DNA of 64,000 nt from Microdochium bolleyi (taxonomy: Eukaryota; Ascomycota; Sordariomycetes; Xylariales; Microdochiaceae), in contig KQ964245.1 in the NCBI GenBank assembly GCA_001566295.1, positions 687,524 through 751,523 on the forward strand, in the 5' to 3' direction. Positions 21,579 to 33,900 of this stretch are shown here, piece by piece (position 1 is the stretch's first letter; each line of letters begins with the position of its first letter). A program made the translations under genes and the position numbers. The notes under the pieces were generated by a model. It was not told the DNA's origin and did not search any database. It saw nothing but the letters and a program-made list of their open reading frames with translations.

Positions 21579-23812
21579 GTGAGGTACATGCTCCGTCCTC
21601 GAGGCATGTGGCTCCGCAAGGTGCGTGGGTCACGGGCTTGACGATGTGGGCTCGCGGTGTAGGGAGGAGTGGGTGTGGTGGGCCCGGCCGCGCCTGTTCC
21701 TTCCAGCGCTGCTTCCAGCTCTCGACAACAACAACATTGTAACAGAACGAGGCTCACGATGCTTGGTTGCTCTGGCGTGACGGTTGCGTGACGGTGGCCG
21801 CTGCGCAGAGGACGGCCGGGCCAGGCCAATGGGGTTCCCGCCGGGCACAGGCGTGCGAGCGAGACCGGACCGCCCCCTCACCTCCAGCTTCATACCACAA
21901 CACATGCCTCTCTGTTCACCTGCAGTCTCGATTCTCGATGCCCGGCTCCACCTCCAGGGCGGCTGGCTGTCCAGGGCCAGCCAGGCACATCTCAGCAGAG
22001 TCAGCCTCTGATGGCGCAGGCTGATGGGCGCGATGGACTCCCGGGGGCGGTGGGCCAGCAGCGCTCAGCAATTAGCAGCATTGTACGTAATGCGGCACGC
22101 CAGGGCTAATGTGACACGAGGGCACATGACGACGAGCAGCCCATCCCTTGACGACGGGCCACGTTGCGCATCCCGCACCCACGATACCAGACATTGCTGC
22201 TCACCGCCGTCTCGAGATGCAAGAGTTGCCTGTCAGTGTTCGGGAAACCTTGAGAGACGCTTGTCGCCGCCATGCCGAGCCGAGAGCCACCACAAGTGCG
22301 TGCATGCATGCGGGCACGTCGCATGCTGCTGCAGCACCAAGCAGGGGGTTTCCTGCCGGGCCTGGGGAGAGATAGGGAGCCATCACGATGGCCGGGGCAG
22401 TCGTGGACTTGGGGCCGTCTGGGCCCCATGTTCCGTCTCGCACAGGCACGCTGTCGGTCACGAGAAAGGAAAGCAAAGGGGAAGGGAAAGGGGTTCTCCG
22501 TACATTCGCGTGCCTAGAGGGAGACAAGCAGCTCCATTCCATTCCCCGGACTCGCCAGGAAAAACACCTGCCAAGTCGTCAAGAGTCAAGACTCCAAAGA
22601 CTTTGGACAAGACACGAGCAACAGGCAGTGACATCATCCCCTTTGGCTGTGCCGCAATCGGGCGACTACCGGGACGCCATGCAACAGCAAAGAACTTACA
22701 GCCCGCCCCGTGAAACCAATCCACGGTCCATGGATGATCCCAGCCTGCCCCAACAACCCGCATGGACATTGAACATCCAGGTCGGCATCTTGACATCTGC
22801 CTACACGCAGCCAGGCTCAGCTCAATCCGGGCCCCTGCCAAGTACTGCCGTAGGCAAGAGGACCTTCTCTCCTCCTTGAGGAAGAAAAAAAACACTTCCA
22901 GTGCAACTTTGCATCCCGAACAGAGCCCCTGCAGTGGCCATGAAAACTCTTGCCAGCTGCCGGATTTGGCAGGCTGGGTGGTGACAGTCTTGGAGCTGAT
23001 TGGCCTTGTCGCAGCGCCTGCCAGGCCACCTGCACACTTTGCAGCGAGGAATCGACCGTCCGCCTTATGGTAATCCCCCTCCCCCTCCCCCCCTCCTTCA
23101 AAAGCTCAGCTGTGCCGGTGCAATCCGCCGCACCCCTGGGCAACTCCGGACTCACTCCGCACATCTGCCCCGGCGCCGGTGGCGGAAAGCCTCCTGAGCT
23201 CAGCTCTGGGCATCTCTGCCTGTGCCAGCTAACCCCAGCCACCGCGGGATCTCCCCGTCGTCCCTTTCTGTCCAGGCGAGGGCTTCACAGTGGGTGCCCC
23301 CACACACGCTTGTGATCTGAAATCGTCTGTTCTGGCCCGACTCTGACTGTCTCGCATCTCACAGGGCAGGCAGGCAATTGTCGGGTGGTTCCAGACGCGC
23401 CTCCGTGCACATCCACCATCCCCCACGGCGGCGGCGCCGCTTGCAGCCCGCACTGTCTCGCATTTCTCAACGTCAAGCTCTGGGGTCAGTCAAGGCGATG
23501 GATGGGGTTGAGACATGGAGCCAACAATACTGCATCGGGTACATGCCTAGGTACGTACCAAAGTGTGGTATCCTGACTTGACTCTTCCGGGGTGCACAGA
23601 CAACACATCCATCTCCATCAACAATCAAACCTCAGCCCGCCACCCTGTCCAGACCGCACCAGGTGCCGGTGCCCCTGAAGTCTCTTTCAGGCTCCCCGAA
23701 GCCACCAGTTCCGCCCGGTACCTCCCGCTCGGCGACGGCACTCCAGGGGATGTGGGGGGAACCCAACTACTTAGTGCTCTCTATCTCCGCATGGTGTGGA
23801 ATAGTTAACCCT

Positions 23813-23824
23813 GATTGGCCAATC
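23813..23824. promoter_or_regulatory. Palindromic double CCAAT box
   Basis: GATTGGCCAATC is a perfect 12-nt palindrome placing two CCAAT pentamers head to head. CCAAT is the site of the Hap/CBF complex. No gene with a credible start is close by, so it may belong to an unrecognised promoter or be chance. Confidence 0.3.
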
Positions 23825-26199
23825 CGGGGTGATCGAGAAGCTTGACCGCTTCTCTATCGTCTGTTCTCCAGCCCGCGCGGGGGGAGAGAAAGAACTGATG
23901 ATCCAACTATGCAGATTTGGGAAGTTGTATCCGTAACGGGAAACCAATCTCCCCAGCACGTCCCTGCGGTTCAGTGCTTGAATGATCAGTAAAGGAGTAA
24001 GTAGGCACATGTATCACAGGCCAGAAGTCGATGATATATTGCTTGCGCAAGCGAGCCCCATTCTGGGAAACTTGGGGGTCGATACCCAGTTTGGTACGAA
24101 GCTCGGATCATGTGAAGTACCTATGTACCAGGATCACAACCCTCGCCAGCGTGACCAAGGATTCAACAAGAATCTCAACTCGTGACTGAGCTGTGTTGAG
24201 GCCCTGGTCCTCTTGGAAAGCAACTTCCGGGCTGGCCTCTGACCGTCACTTAAGCCCCTACCATGTGCTTTGGTGCATACAGGGAAAAAGGAAGAAAGGA
24301 AGGAAGGAAGGAAGCTCGGGCGTTCAAGGACAGCGCCAAGCCTTTCAACAAATGAATCAGAACGCCAAGCTTCCCCGGATTTTCATGACCTGACCCGGTG
24401 ATCGGCAGGAAGCAGAACAAGAACCGAGACGCCACTGCCACGTTGTCCTGGTCTGTCTGCATTTCCATGGCAGGTTGATGCTGGTGCCCGTGATGTCCTC
24501 CCCACTGGACTCCTCACATTGTTGACATTGCACGATGACTCGATCGTGTTACGGTTGGGGTTTAGTCGCCGAATGGAGGGCAAACCCCCCCTTCCCCTCC
24601 CCTTTTTGGAGCATCAGCTGTTGTTGTTTCAAAAGACGATCACTCGTAATCATAGAGCATCTCGAGTGATCCCCCGGAAGGACGGAGTATACAGACAGAC
24701 AAGAGGAAGCTTTTCCGGTACTCCGCGCTCCTCCAGTGATGATCTGCACCATACCACACCACACAAGATCACAGACCACAGCGCAGTGCCTTGTCCCCGG
24801 ATTTGCCAGAGGCTATTTCCCGAAACCGATCACGCGACATAACAAGAAAACAAAAGAAGAAAACAGGCAGCCGGACCAGTGATATCCTTGTACCTGCATC
24901 CTGCACCCGCCTGACGCCCCGTCCGCCTCGGATTCCTTCTTTTGTTGGTCTCGCCGTCCTCGTCCTTTTCAGATCATAGTGTCTTCCCCACACGGGAGAC
25001 GGACGGACGGGATCCCGGGAGCCAACCAGGGCAGAGGGGAGATCCGCGTGGCTGGCAGCCTCGCATCTCCTCGCCCTTCCCCGGATTTTCCTGTTTTCTC
25101 TTTTGTTGGGTCTTGCGGATGCCACGTAGGGAGCTAGCTGCCCACGTACGGTAGAGTGTCGGTCTGCCTCAAGGCCTGCGGGTCAGGCTGGAGAGAGGGG
25201 GAGAGAGGCGTCTGGGCATTTGGGTAGGCAGATAGCGCCTCTTAGGGGTTATGCTCCTATTGGGCGCCGATCTTGGCTGGGGCCACAGAAAGTCTTGGTC
25301 TTGCTCGTGAGGGGACGAGCAGGTATCCTGCCGGTGGTCATTGTGTGTTTGTCTCGAGTTATGTCCACATATATGGATATGTGTTCACCGACTTTCGTGG
25401 ACGCACCGGACTTGACCAAGTTTCTTGCGATCCCGATATGCTGCTTCTTCTAGCTCGGTGACGTGGGCCTTACTCTGACTCAAGTCATGACGATCAATGA
25501 TAAGGAGGTTTGGCCCGCGGCAGCACTCACCATTGGATGAATCGATGCCTTGATCGTGATCATGAAAAGTGCACAATAACCACCCGTCCTCCTCTGTGGC
25601 TAGCCAGCCAAGGTTTCACTTCCTTTTCGTTCGTGTTTGGTGTCGCCGTGCAGGTACAGCTCGAAGGTACTCGCTCGTGTTGGGATGGCAGCGTGGTCCA
25701 CGATTAGCTTGTTCGCTCCGTGGATGACTTGCTAGGGATAACATCAGTTTCTGAACATTATTTATTTTGGATGCGAGATACTAAAGGCAATTTCCTTGTG
25801 CTTTCCATCGACGTTCATGATTTTCGATACGCGTAATTTGCATTCGCGCTTCCGAACTCAACTTCATGGGGGCCCTGCCGCCGTGAACCTCGACATCTGG
25901 ATCTGTTTCATCCCAGCTGATTTGTAATACCAAAACTGCCAAATATCAAAGCAGAGCAAACCGGCTTGCTGGTTCTTTTAACCACTTTTGTGGCTACAGC
26001 AACCTTCACAGTTATGATAATTTGTTCAGCAGAAGTGGTCATGCTCAACACAAAACACAGGCGAGCGGTCTACTGGCTCGGTATATGCACCTATGGTGGA
26101 GTTTTTGCCTGGAGACCATGCCATGCATTAGGCCTCATAAGTTGAGTATTCCTCAGTAAAGGATGAAAATGCTCAATATATAAGGAACGCTGGCAGAAG

Positions 26200-26965
26200 T
26201 CAAAGTCCTGATATTAGATTCGCCGGCAAGATCTGCCTTGTCCTGCTCAATTCTGATAAGTGCAGTGTAATTCCATTTGTGCTCTCGCAGTATATGCAAC
26301 TGGGGAGAGGCATGTACGCTCTACTCTTATGGTTGATGTGCTGTACCCAGTAAATCACTGAGCCCACCTCCCTCGACAACTGTAAGGACTTGAGGCCTGC
26401 CATGGACTTGTCTACTATCACTCGCGCGGCGACATTGTGTAGCAGAGAGATCTCGCAGCTGCAAGGACGTCGGAGCACCAACCACGCAGGGCATTGGCAC
26501 CTCGAGACACAGAGCTCTTTCGATTGCCGCCTGAATATGTGCGTGGTACTGCAGTCGAAGCTCTCTGATCGCAACCTTCGAAATGGACCTTAAAAGACTC
26601 GCCCTGGGCGTGCCGCCACAGCGGAAGGGAACGGCTCGTCCGAACCATTTGGCTGCAACACTCACGTTTGTTCAGGAGATCTGCTGTGAACAACATTGTG
26701 AGTAGCGACTGCATCATACACATTCGTTTGGGTAGTGTGTGAACTTGCTCGTCAACCACCGCGCTAAGTAGAGTGCCAACACCAGCTCGCCTCCTGGGGA
26801 AAACGCCTACATGGTCATTATCCCCATGATTGTTTCTCGTCCAGCACGCCCTCTGACACGAGCACAATGAAGTAGATAGTTCGACGCCGCGAAATCTTGC
26901 CCAGCTGCAACATGTTTCTGTCCCGGTAGACCGCATGGGAAGCGGTCCAAGTCAAATATCCAGAT
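26200..26965 (-). pseudogene. Possible remnant of a fungal-specific transcription factor-like gene
   Basis: On the minus strand, broken frames read like pieces of the fungal-specific transcription factor domain (Fungal_trans_2 style). One is a fragment near 26820-26930 (QLGKISRRRTIYFIVLVSEG). Another near 26300-26420 (AGLKSLQLSREVGSVIYWVQ) is similar to the family's 'RGGL-x-SL ... L-x-WVD' block. Between them are stop codons and frame changes, and I found no N-terminal zinc cluster. This is pattern recognition only. The region is more AT-rich than its surroundings, as expected for decayed or RIP-affected DNA. Confidence 0.22.
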
Positions 26966-28425
26966 TGGCAAGTGTTCCCGGACTGGTGTCCATCACGCAA
27001 CAATCACAAAGCTAACGTGGTAACGCTAAGGGTCCTATGCGTCAGGACACAAAGTAACTTTACGAACCCCCGGATGCCTCAAGGGCACTCGACTGCCCAA
27101 GTGCAAACCTCTAGTTTTCATAACACTGACAGCCTCAGCAAGCCTGCTCCTCACTGAAGAAAGAATGGCCAGATCTGCAGCAACAATCATACGCAACGAG
27201 CGCAGCCGTCCCGTCTGAAGACCAGCACCGCCCTGCCACCTGTCATTTAACTCGTCTGCGAGCACCAACCTAAACAATAAAACCCCCTGGCAAACACCTA
27301 TTCGAGGATCAAGGCTGACCGGCTATGCGTTGGCATATCCAAGAACTCTGAGGTCATCTTCACGAGAGCCATCTGGGCGTGGGCAAGCAAGTGACCCAAA
27401 GAAACAAAAAAAAGACATGCCCAAGCCACAACGGCAGCTCAGTTCCAGGAGCCTGGCAGCCACCAGCACTGCCTCGCAGGAAGTCGCGATGATGACTCTG
27501 ACTGATGACCACACGCATGTGCACAAAAGTGCAGATATATGCACAACCCTGATTTCGGGGTCGGTCGGTCTCGAGCAGAAGAGGATGATGTGTCAGACAT
27601 ACTGGGTGAGAAGTGCACCTTCGCCCAGCAAGTGCACTGGCATATACTACCACACCACCGACACTGCCACCACCACCACCACCGTCGTCGTAATACCCCG
27701 ACAACAATACCCGTTCCACGGATTCTCGAAGAATACAGTCATCCGGGGGCGGCTTTGTGGTCACCTGCTCACGCCTACCTACCAGCTGTGCACTTCCTCT
27801 CCTTCTCCGTCACCACAAAGTGCATGAGCGGATCATGCCGGCCGTGAACTCAGAATGGAGTCTTCGGGTCCGGTGTGCTGCTGACTGCCGTGTCCGCACG
27901 CGCGCCCTCTCCGGCTGAGGGAGTTCGGCATCGTCGGACGGGAATTTACAGTTTCCCATCCCTCCCCTCCCCGGCGCAGTCATTTCAGAGTTATAATTAG
28001 ACTTCTTCTTCGGCCGATCGCAATTGATCGCGGGTAATTTGCGCCACACCGTTATGAACCGCCGGGAGCCATTCCGGCAGATTATCAATACCTACTGTAG
28101 CTTGACCTTTTCGGAGTCATGACTCAAGGTTCGAGTATCAGAAAGGACAGGAAAGAACAATGCTGTTCGCTTCGTGGAAATCTGGGCCGCCATGGTACCG
28201 CATGTAAGCCCGAGCGCCCAAGGGTTCATCAAAGGCAAAAGTCAAAGATGACTCTTGTCAGATTGTTTGTTCCGTCAGGCTGGCGAAGCTAATCAACCCG
28301 GCGAGCCAAGCTCCAAAGGGCTTCTGCATGCGCGTTGTAAGCCGAACAGTACAGCCCCAATGCCACCTCGGGGAAACCGTTGCCAAGGTTTAACGGTACA
28401 GCTGGCAGGGCTGCACCACATCGGG

Positions 28426-28444
28426 GTGTGTGTGTGTGTGTGTG
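28426..28444. repeat. (GT)n microsatellite
   Basis: A 19-nt GT/TG run within the gene-free interval. Confidence 0.9.
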
Positions 28445-30907
28445 CACGCGCGGATCCGAAGACCAACGACGACGACGCCAATGACATGACGCTGGCGACG
28501 CCGCGGCGACAGGGATGATGATAGTGAGCCGCTGCACATCTCCCATAGCTCAACCAAAAAGAAACCCAGTAAGTAAGATTGCACACGCGCAGAGATAAGA
28601 GTCCTGTGCCAAGGATATGCGGAAGACGCACTGCGATGCAATGCGATGCGCTCCGACACTCTTCGTCTGCCATTAGATTCTGCCCAGCCCAGCCCAGCCC
28701 AGCCAACCCTGCGACGCGATACGCAAAAGATACCGGCACGCCAATGATCGTGGCTGACACTGCGCGTAGCGCAAGTCAGCTGACTTGTGGCAGTTGGAGA
28801 TCTTGCCAGACAGCAAGCTTAAAGCTGCCCAGTATTTTCACTGGACCAGGCTCCGCATTCGTGTGTGCTGGCAGGAAAGTGTTCGTGATGGTCAGGCACA
28901 ACAAAAGACACAACAAGCATAGGCGCCCAAACCCTGCTGATAATGGCGACTTTTTAGTCCTAAAAGTGTCGCGTGCTCGGCGTGCTGCCAGGAACCGGGA
29001 ATCGGGCAGCGTGGACCCACGGATCAGCAGCCGGCAGGGGAGAAGAGAATTGATCAATGCTCACTCGTTGCTCCGACCGCGAGCTTTGGGACAAGCGAGA
29101 CTGACCTGGGCTGGCTGCAGGGCAGACAACGACAAGGGGGAACCCAGAAGAGGAAGACAAGAGAACGCGAGAACCCTGGCTGCTGCTCGTCCTGGGCGCC
29201 GCAAGCAACAACAAACTCAATTGAGATGCGGCGAGCTGGGGGCGTGGCCAGTTACATCGTGGGTGGGTTGAGTTCGAGACTATCTTAGCATGTACGGAAT
29301 AGCGCAGGCATAAACAGGGCTCGCAGCCATCGCAAGCCACGTGCGAGTCCTCTGTTCCTGGATTAAAGCTGCGACAACAGGTTGCCGACCCAGGCTTGGC
29401 AGACTTGCCGACAGCGCAAGCAGACACGCTTTCCTGGCGTGGTTTCCCCAAACCCAAAAGCAGTGAGTGCTGCGCTTGTGGTGTAGCACAGGAGGCCATC
29501 GATGATGATGGTGATGATGCAATTGGCGGACGGCTTGGGCCAACCAGCGAGCAGCAACGAGTGTGCTCCATTCGCCGCGCGTCGGTGATGGCTGTGTGGT
29601 GCTCCGTGGCTTGCTGGAAGAGGACGGAGCAGAGGTCCGTGGCGGGCCGTCGAGCACGGCCGAGAAATGACGGGGTGCGCAAAACTTGGAATCCTAGCGC
29701 GGAGCCCCTGCGGGTGAGTATACGGAGTCCCGTCAGGGTGGCATCACAATCGCGATGGCGCGGCGCAGGCCTGCCGGCCAAGTTGTTGGGCCGGACGCCC
29801 ACCTACCTCGGCCGGGGACGAGGCACAGGGACAGGGACAGACAGGGACTCCGTATCTCATTTCCAACAAGAGGACCCATGCACGACAGCACAGGTTGATG
29901 CCAGGGCCCGCTCGTGGATGGGGACGGCATCGCGGATCGTGATGGCGTGGGTATCGGCAACAAGGACGACGATGCTACGCGGGAGATGGTCGAGACACAG
30001 GCAGGTACGGCGTAGGCTGTCGAGGTGATGGCGACAACAACCCTGCCTGCCACTGGCCGATGCTACGCAGCACAGTTGCATCTGCTTGGCGGAGGAGGGC
30101 GGCCCTCGCGTGGCCCAGACTGCCCACTCGAGGCCGGCATGTGCAACTCTGCTCGTGTCCCGCGAAGTGTGCTCTGTACGCTGGACTGGAGATTGCAGGC
30201 ACGCACGAGGCCAGGCACGCCGGCCGTTTGTGCCACCCACGGGGCTCCTGCCAGCGTGGGCATCGCAAACTCTGAGGACTGTCCCAAGCAAGGTTGTGCT
30301 GTGTCCGGGCCTCGAGGTACGTACTCCACCATCCTCTGCCGAGTCAGTCCTCGGGCTCCCATCCACGTCCGTCCACGTCCGTCCACGTCCAGCTTGGGAA
30401 GTCTCGTTTGTGACTTTGTGCCCTTTGGCTGCAAACCTAGGTACAACCGTGCTATCTGGGGACGACACACCACCAGCCGGCCTGCTCCGTCCGGGCTCTG
30501 TCCATATCAGCATCCTCCAGGCCACGTCCCATCTTCCGTGGCTTTTCCTCCCCCATATCATCCATCATCCTCCCGTTTTGCTTCTGCCGCGGTCCTCGTC
30601 GTCATTGATGGGTCCCTGCAAGTCCCGGACCCCCTAGCCTGCGCGCAGTAGGTACGGAGTACCTGCCTCTTGGGAGGACGCCTTTGCATCTTCATGCTCT
30701 CCGACTCCCTTAGCTCTTGAACGCTCTGGCACTCCCTCTTTGCTGTCATTTCTTCTTGGATAGCAACACAGACGACTATAATCACCATTTCGACTGGGAC
30801 AACCGTCACCCCGGGTTCCCAGCCTCGTTCCCAGCCCCAATTGGCCTTCCCAGCTCAGCTCGTCGATCCTCGTGCCTGGCCGTCTCAGCTCGGCCCCGTG
30901 CGCGAAG

Positions 30908-33900
30908 ATGGCGCCTGGCGCTCCTGCGTACTGCCAAGTCGCCCAGGACGATGAGCCCACCAGCCTCAAGCATGGTGCTGCGTCGCCCACGTCACTGTCG
31001 CCAGCGCCCTCGACCTCGCCGATGCCGCTCCTACCCACGGCAAAAACACTGACGCCGCTGTCCATGACCAGCGATGACGACCTGCTGCACGCCAACTCAC
31101 TAAAACCCATATTCGAGGAGGATGCAGCTGATGTGCCGACGTCCTGCCGGAGCCACGACGGCGGTGCACCCACCACCACACTGTACGAGCCCCAAGCACG
31201 CGCCACAGCGGCAGCCGCCAGCGCACCAACAGCCCCTGATGGTGGCACGCTGCAATACGAGCCCGTTGCCCCTGGACGCCGAACAACAAATCCCATCACG
31301 ACTGAGACTGGCTTGTCTCACTCGCCCACATTCTCGCCCTCCGCGGGAACACAGTCTGCACGGCATCTTTCGAGCAGTCCACCAGCCGACGCCAGCAAGC
31401 CAGTCGCCGCACCCGTCCCAATCCGCCCGCAGCCTTCAGCCAGCCTCTCCATCGAGTCCAGTCCAGGACCAGCAGCCGCAGTAGCAGCAGCTGGTGCCGC
31501 GAGAGCGAGAAGTGCGACGAACAGCAGCAACAGAAACAGACTCCAATCGTTGTCACCCGAATCACCGAGCACGAGCGGCATCATTCAGCCGCACCCGATT
31601 GTACGCACCGCCTCGACCAAGAGCGTCTCCCTGCTTCACCCAGCTCCCGACATCACGTTGCCTCGCTCCCGCGCCAGCAGCATTGCACGCCTCGAAGCCA
31701 CGGCCGAACGCCTGTCGATGACATCGTCCATCGAAGACGCCATCCGAGATCTGCACGACGAGCAGAAGAGGATTGACAGTCGCAGATCCTCGATTCTTGC
31801 CGCCAGTGTCGCTTCAGCCACCGACGGCCTCGAGCAACCGCCACCCTTCCCCAGGCAGGTTTCCGGCACCAGTTCGATTCTCGAGATCAACAACGCGGCG
31901 AGGCAAGGCGGTTACTCCCCAGCTGCTTATGTTATGTCCCCTGCGAGCTCGATACGGTCTACTACTTCACGCTTACGGTCAGGCTCGACTGGCCTTTACA
32001 AGACGACGACTCTAGAAGACATGGAGGAGACACACAGTCCGTTGTCACGGCACGGTCCGGGCAAAGGTTCCGTTCACAGTGTGATGTCAGTTGGCAAACC
32101 CGCGGTGCTCACCAACATTGCTGAACTAGAGCCCACCGCCCTCACCCAAGCAGCTATGGATGCTGCCGACCAGCTTCCTGAACTGCCTACCGGAGATGAT
32201 TCCACCCTGAGGATACCTCCAATGGACCCGGCGGATCGGACGCCCAACGCCCATCAGTTCAACGACCAGACTGCCATGGACTATTGGGATCAGGCCATCG
32301 CCGACGCCAAGCATGAGCCTGCACAGGAAGAACACGATGAAGATGCTCGTTCAATCTACGCTGGCTCAACATGTACATATGAGCAGGCTGAACGGGCATT
32401 CGCCGACTTTGATGGAACCCACGCATCGCCAGACGTCGACAACGAGGATGTGGCATTCATGCCTTCGTTTGAACAAGTCCAGCAAGGTCGCGTATCGTTC
32501 TTGATGCCTCTCGATCATGACATGCACGACGAAGAGAGGGACGTTCCAGCGTCTAACCTCCCGCTCTCCAGTCAACCGCAACGTCTCTCCGCTGCCGCAC
32601 GGCCCAAATCATACCTCGACCCAGACACTGGGAACACCATGCTATACTACCCTGCAAGAGTTCCAATGATGCTCAACGTGCCACAGCGGCTATCCCAGAA
32701 GCCCAAGGCCGAGACTCGCAACAAGAGGAGAACGCAAGTCCTGACCGACATGTCAGACATAAACCGAAAGTCGGGCATGTCGTGGCTCCCGGAGTTTCAC
32801 AACGAGCCGTTGATGGACCCCATCCTTGACGGTGCGACCCCTGCCAGCAATGTGCCGCCGACGGCAGCAGAACCCGAGGCGATCACGCCCGAATTACCAT
32901 CCCCTTCTCCTCGTCTCGAGCAGGCAGGGGAGACACAGCCCATGCTGCGCGAGAATCCTCCTACCATGAACGACGAGGCGCGCAAATCTCAGATGTCGCT
33001 GATGCCCAATGCAGACAAACGGAAGAGTCGCATGTCTAACCTAGGCATGCTTCCTCCGCAACTCCGTGCCAGCGCTTTCTTTGACTTGCCATCTGAAACG
33101 GCCAACCTTGAGCTCAAGGATGGGTCTGCCACGGCCACCTTGGACAGCATTCTAGATGCTTCAGCTGCTGCACCTGTATCTGCATTCACCGATCATGCCT
33201 TTGCTGGTACCTTGGGCTCTGAGGTATATGGCACCGAAAAGAAGCGTAAATCAACCATCAACCGCCTCAGTACCGCTGATACGTTGGGCGTCGGAGATCG
33301 CCGGTCACGAATGCATCTGCGGAAGCCGAGCGCTTTGAGCAGGCATTCCCGTCTGGCTGAGAGCGTCAGGAGTGGGTCTCTGAAGAGCGATGGAGACCGT
33401 GACGATGAGCGGACACGGCTTTCGGAGTCCATCGACGGTAGACAACGCGAAGACAGAGATTCCGAGGACGAGAACGATGAGGAAGAGGGCGAAGAAGAAG
33501 AGGACGAGGAGGAGCTCTACCAGGGGCCACCAACTACATTACTTGCAGAGCTCCAAATCCGTAAGCAGCAGCAAAAGTTGCGGACTCGCGCCCCTGCGCA
33601 AGCCTATCCCAACGGAATGTACTCGACGCTGTTGGAAATGGATGCGGTAGCGGAGGTCGAGCGTAGAGCGCGCAAGGGCAAGAAGATCAACCTCGCCTGG
33701 GAAGCACCCAGGGCTGGCGACGAAGGCGAGTCTGACGACGAAGATCTTCCGCTTGGCTTGATTCTAGCGACAAAGTCTCAGGGAAACCTGGCTGCGGCTG
33801 TTGCAGAGCTGCATCGGCCTATGGGACTGATGGAGAAGAGGGAGATGGAGGAGAACGAGCCTCTGAGTCAACGGCGGAATCGGCTGCTCGGCCCGCACGC

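Larger units (their letters stand above)
21112..25739. other. Gene-free interval, left part
   Basis: No intact gene can be supported over 4.6 kb. Open frames are short, overlap on both strands and have chance-like composition. Structures seen are a duplicated TTAGGGTAC (21556-21578), a GACGTCA half-CRE near 21256 in the promoter of the minus-strand gene, a perfect GATTGGCCAATC palindrome (23813-23824), a GGAA run (24290-24313) and several TACGGAG/CTCCG elements. Some of it may be a long promoter, or a non-coding or lineage-specific gene I cannot recognise. Confidence 0.4.
25740..30907. other. Gene-free interval, right part, and upstream region of the 1,313-residue protein
   Basis: No intact gene is supported over 5.2 kb apart from the possible relic at 26.2-27.0 kb. 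25.7-27.3 kb is relatively AT-rich; 28.8-30.9 kb is GC-rich with overlapping chance frames on both strands. Repeats are a CAC/ACC trinucleotide run near 27663-27690, a (GT)n run 28426-28444, (CCCAG)4 near 28681-28701 and three 10-nt CGTCCGTCCA-type units at 30365-30390. The final 300 nt (TC-rich, ACGGAGTACC at 30654) look like promoter and leader. Confidence 0.4.

Noticed and set aside
28960..29802. 280-codon minus-strand open frame in the gene-free interval
   Set aside because: Ser/Arg/Pro/Cys-rich sequence with no recognisable fold, overlapped by a 210-codon frame on the plus strand; likely chance.
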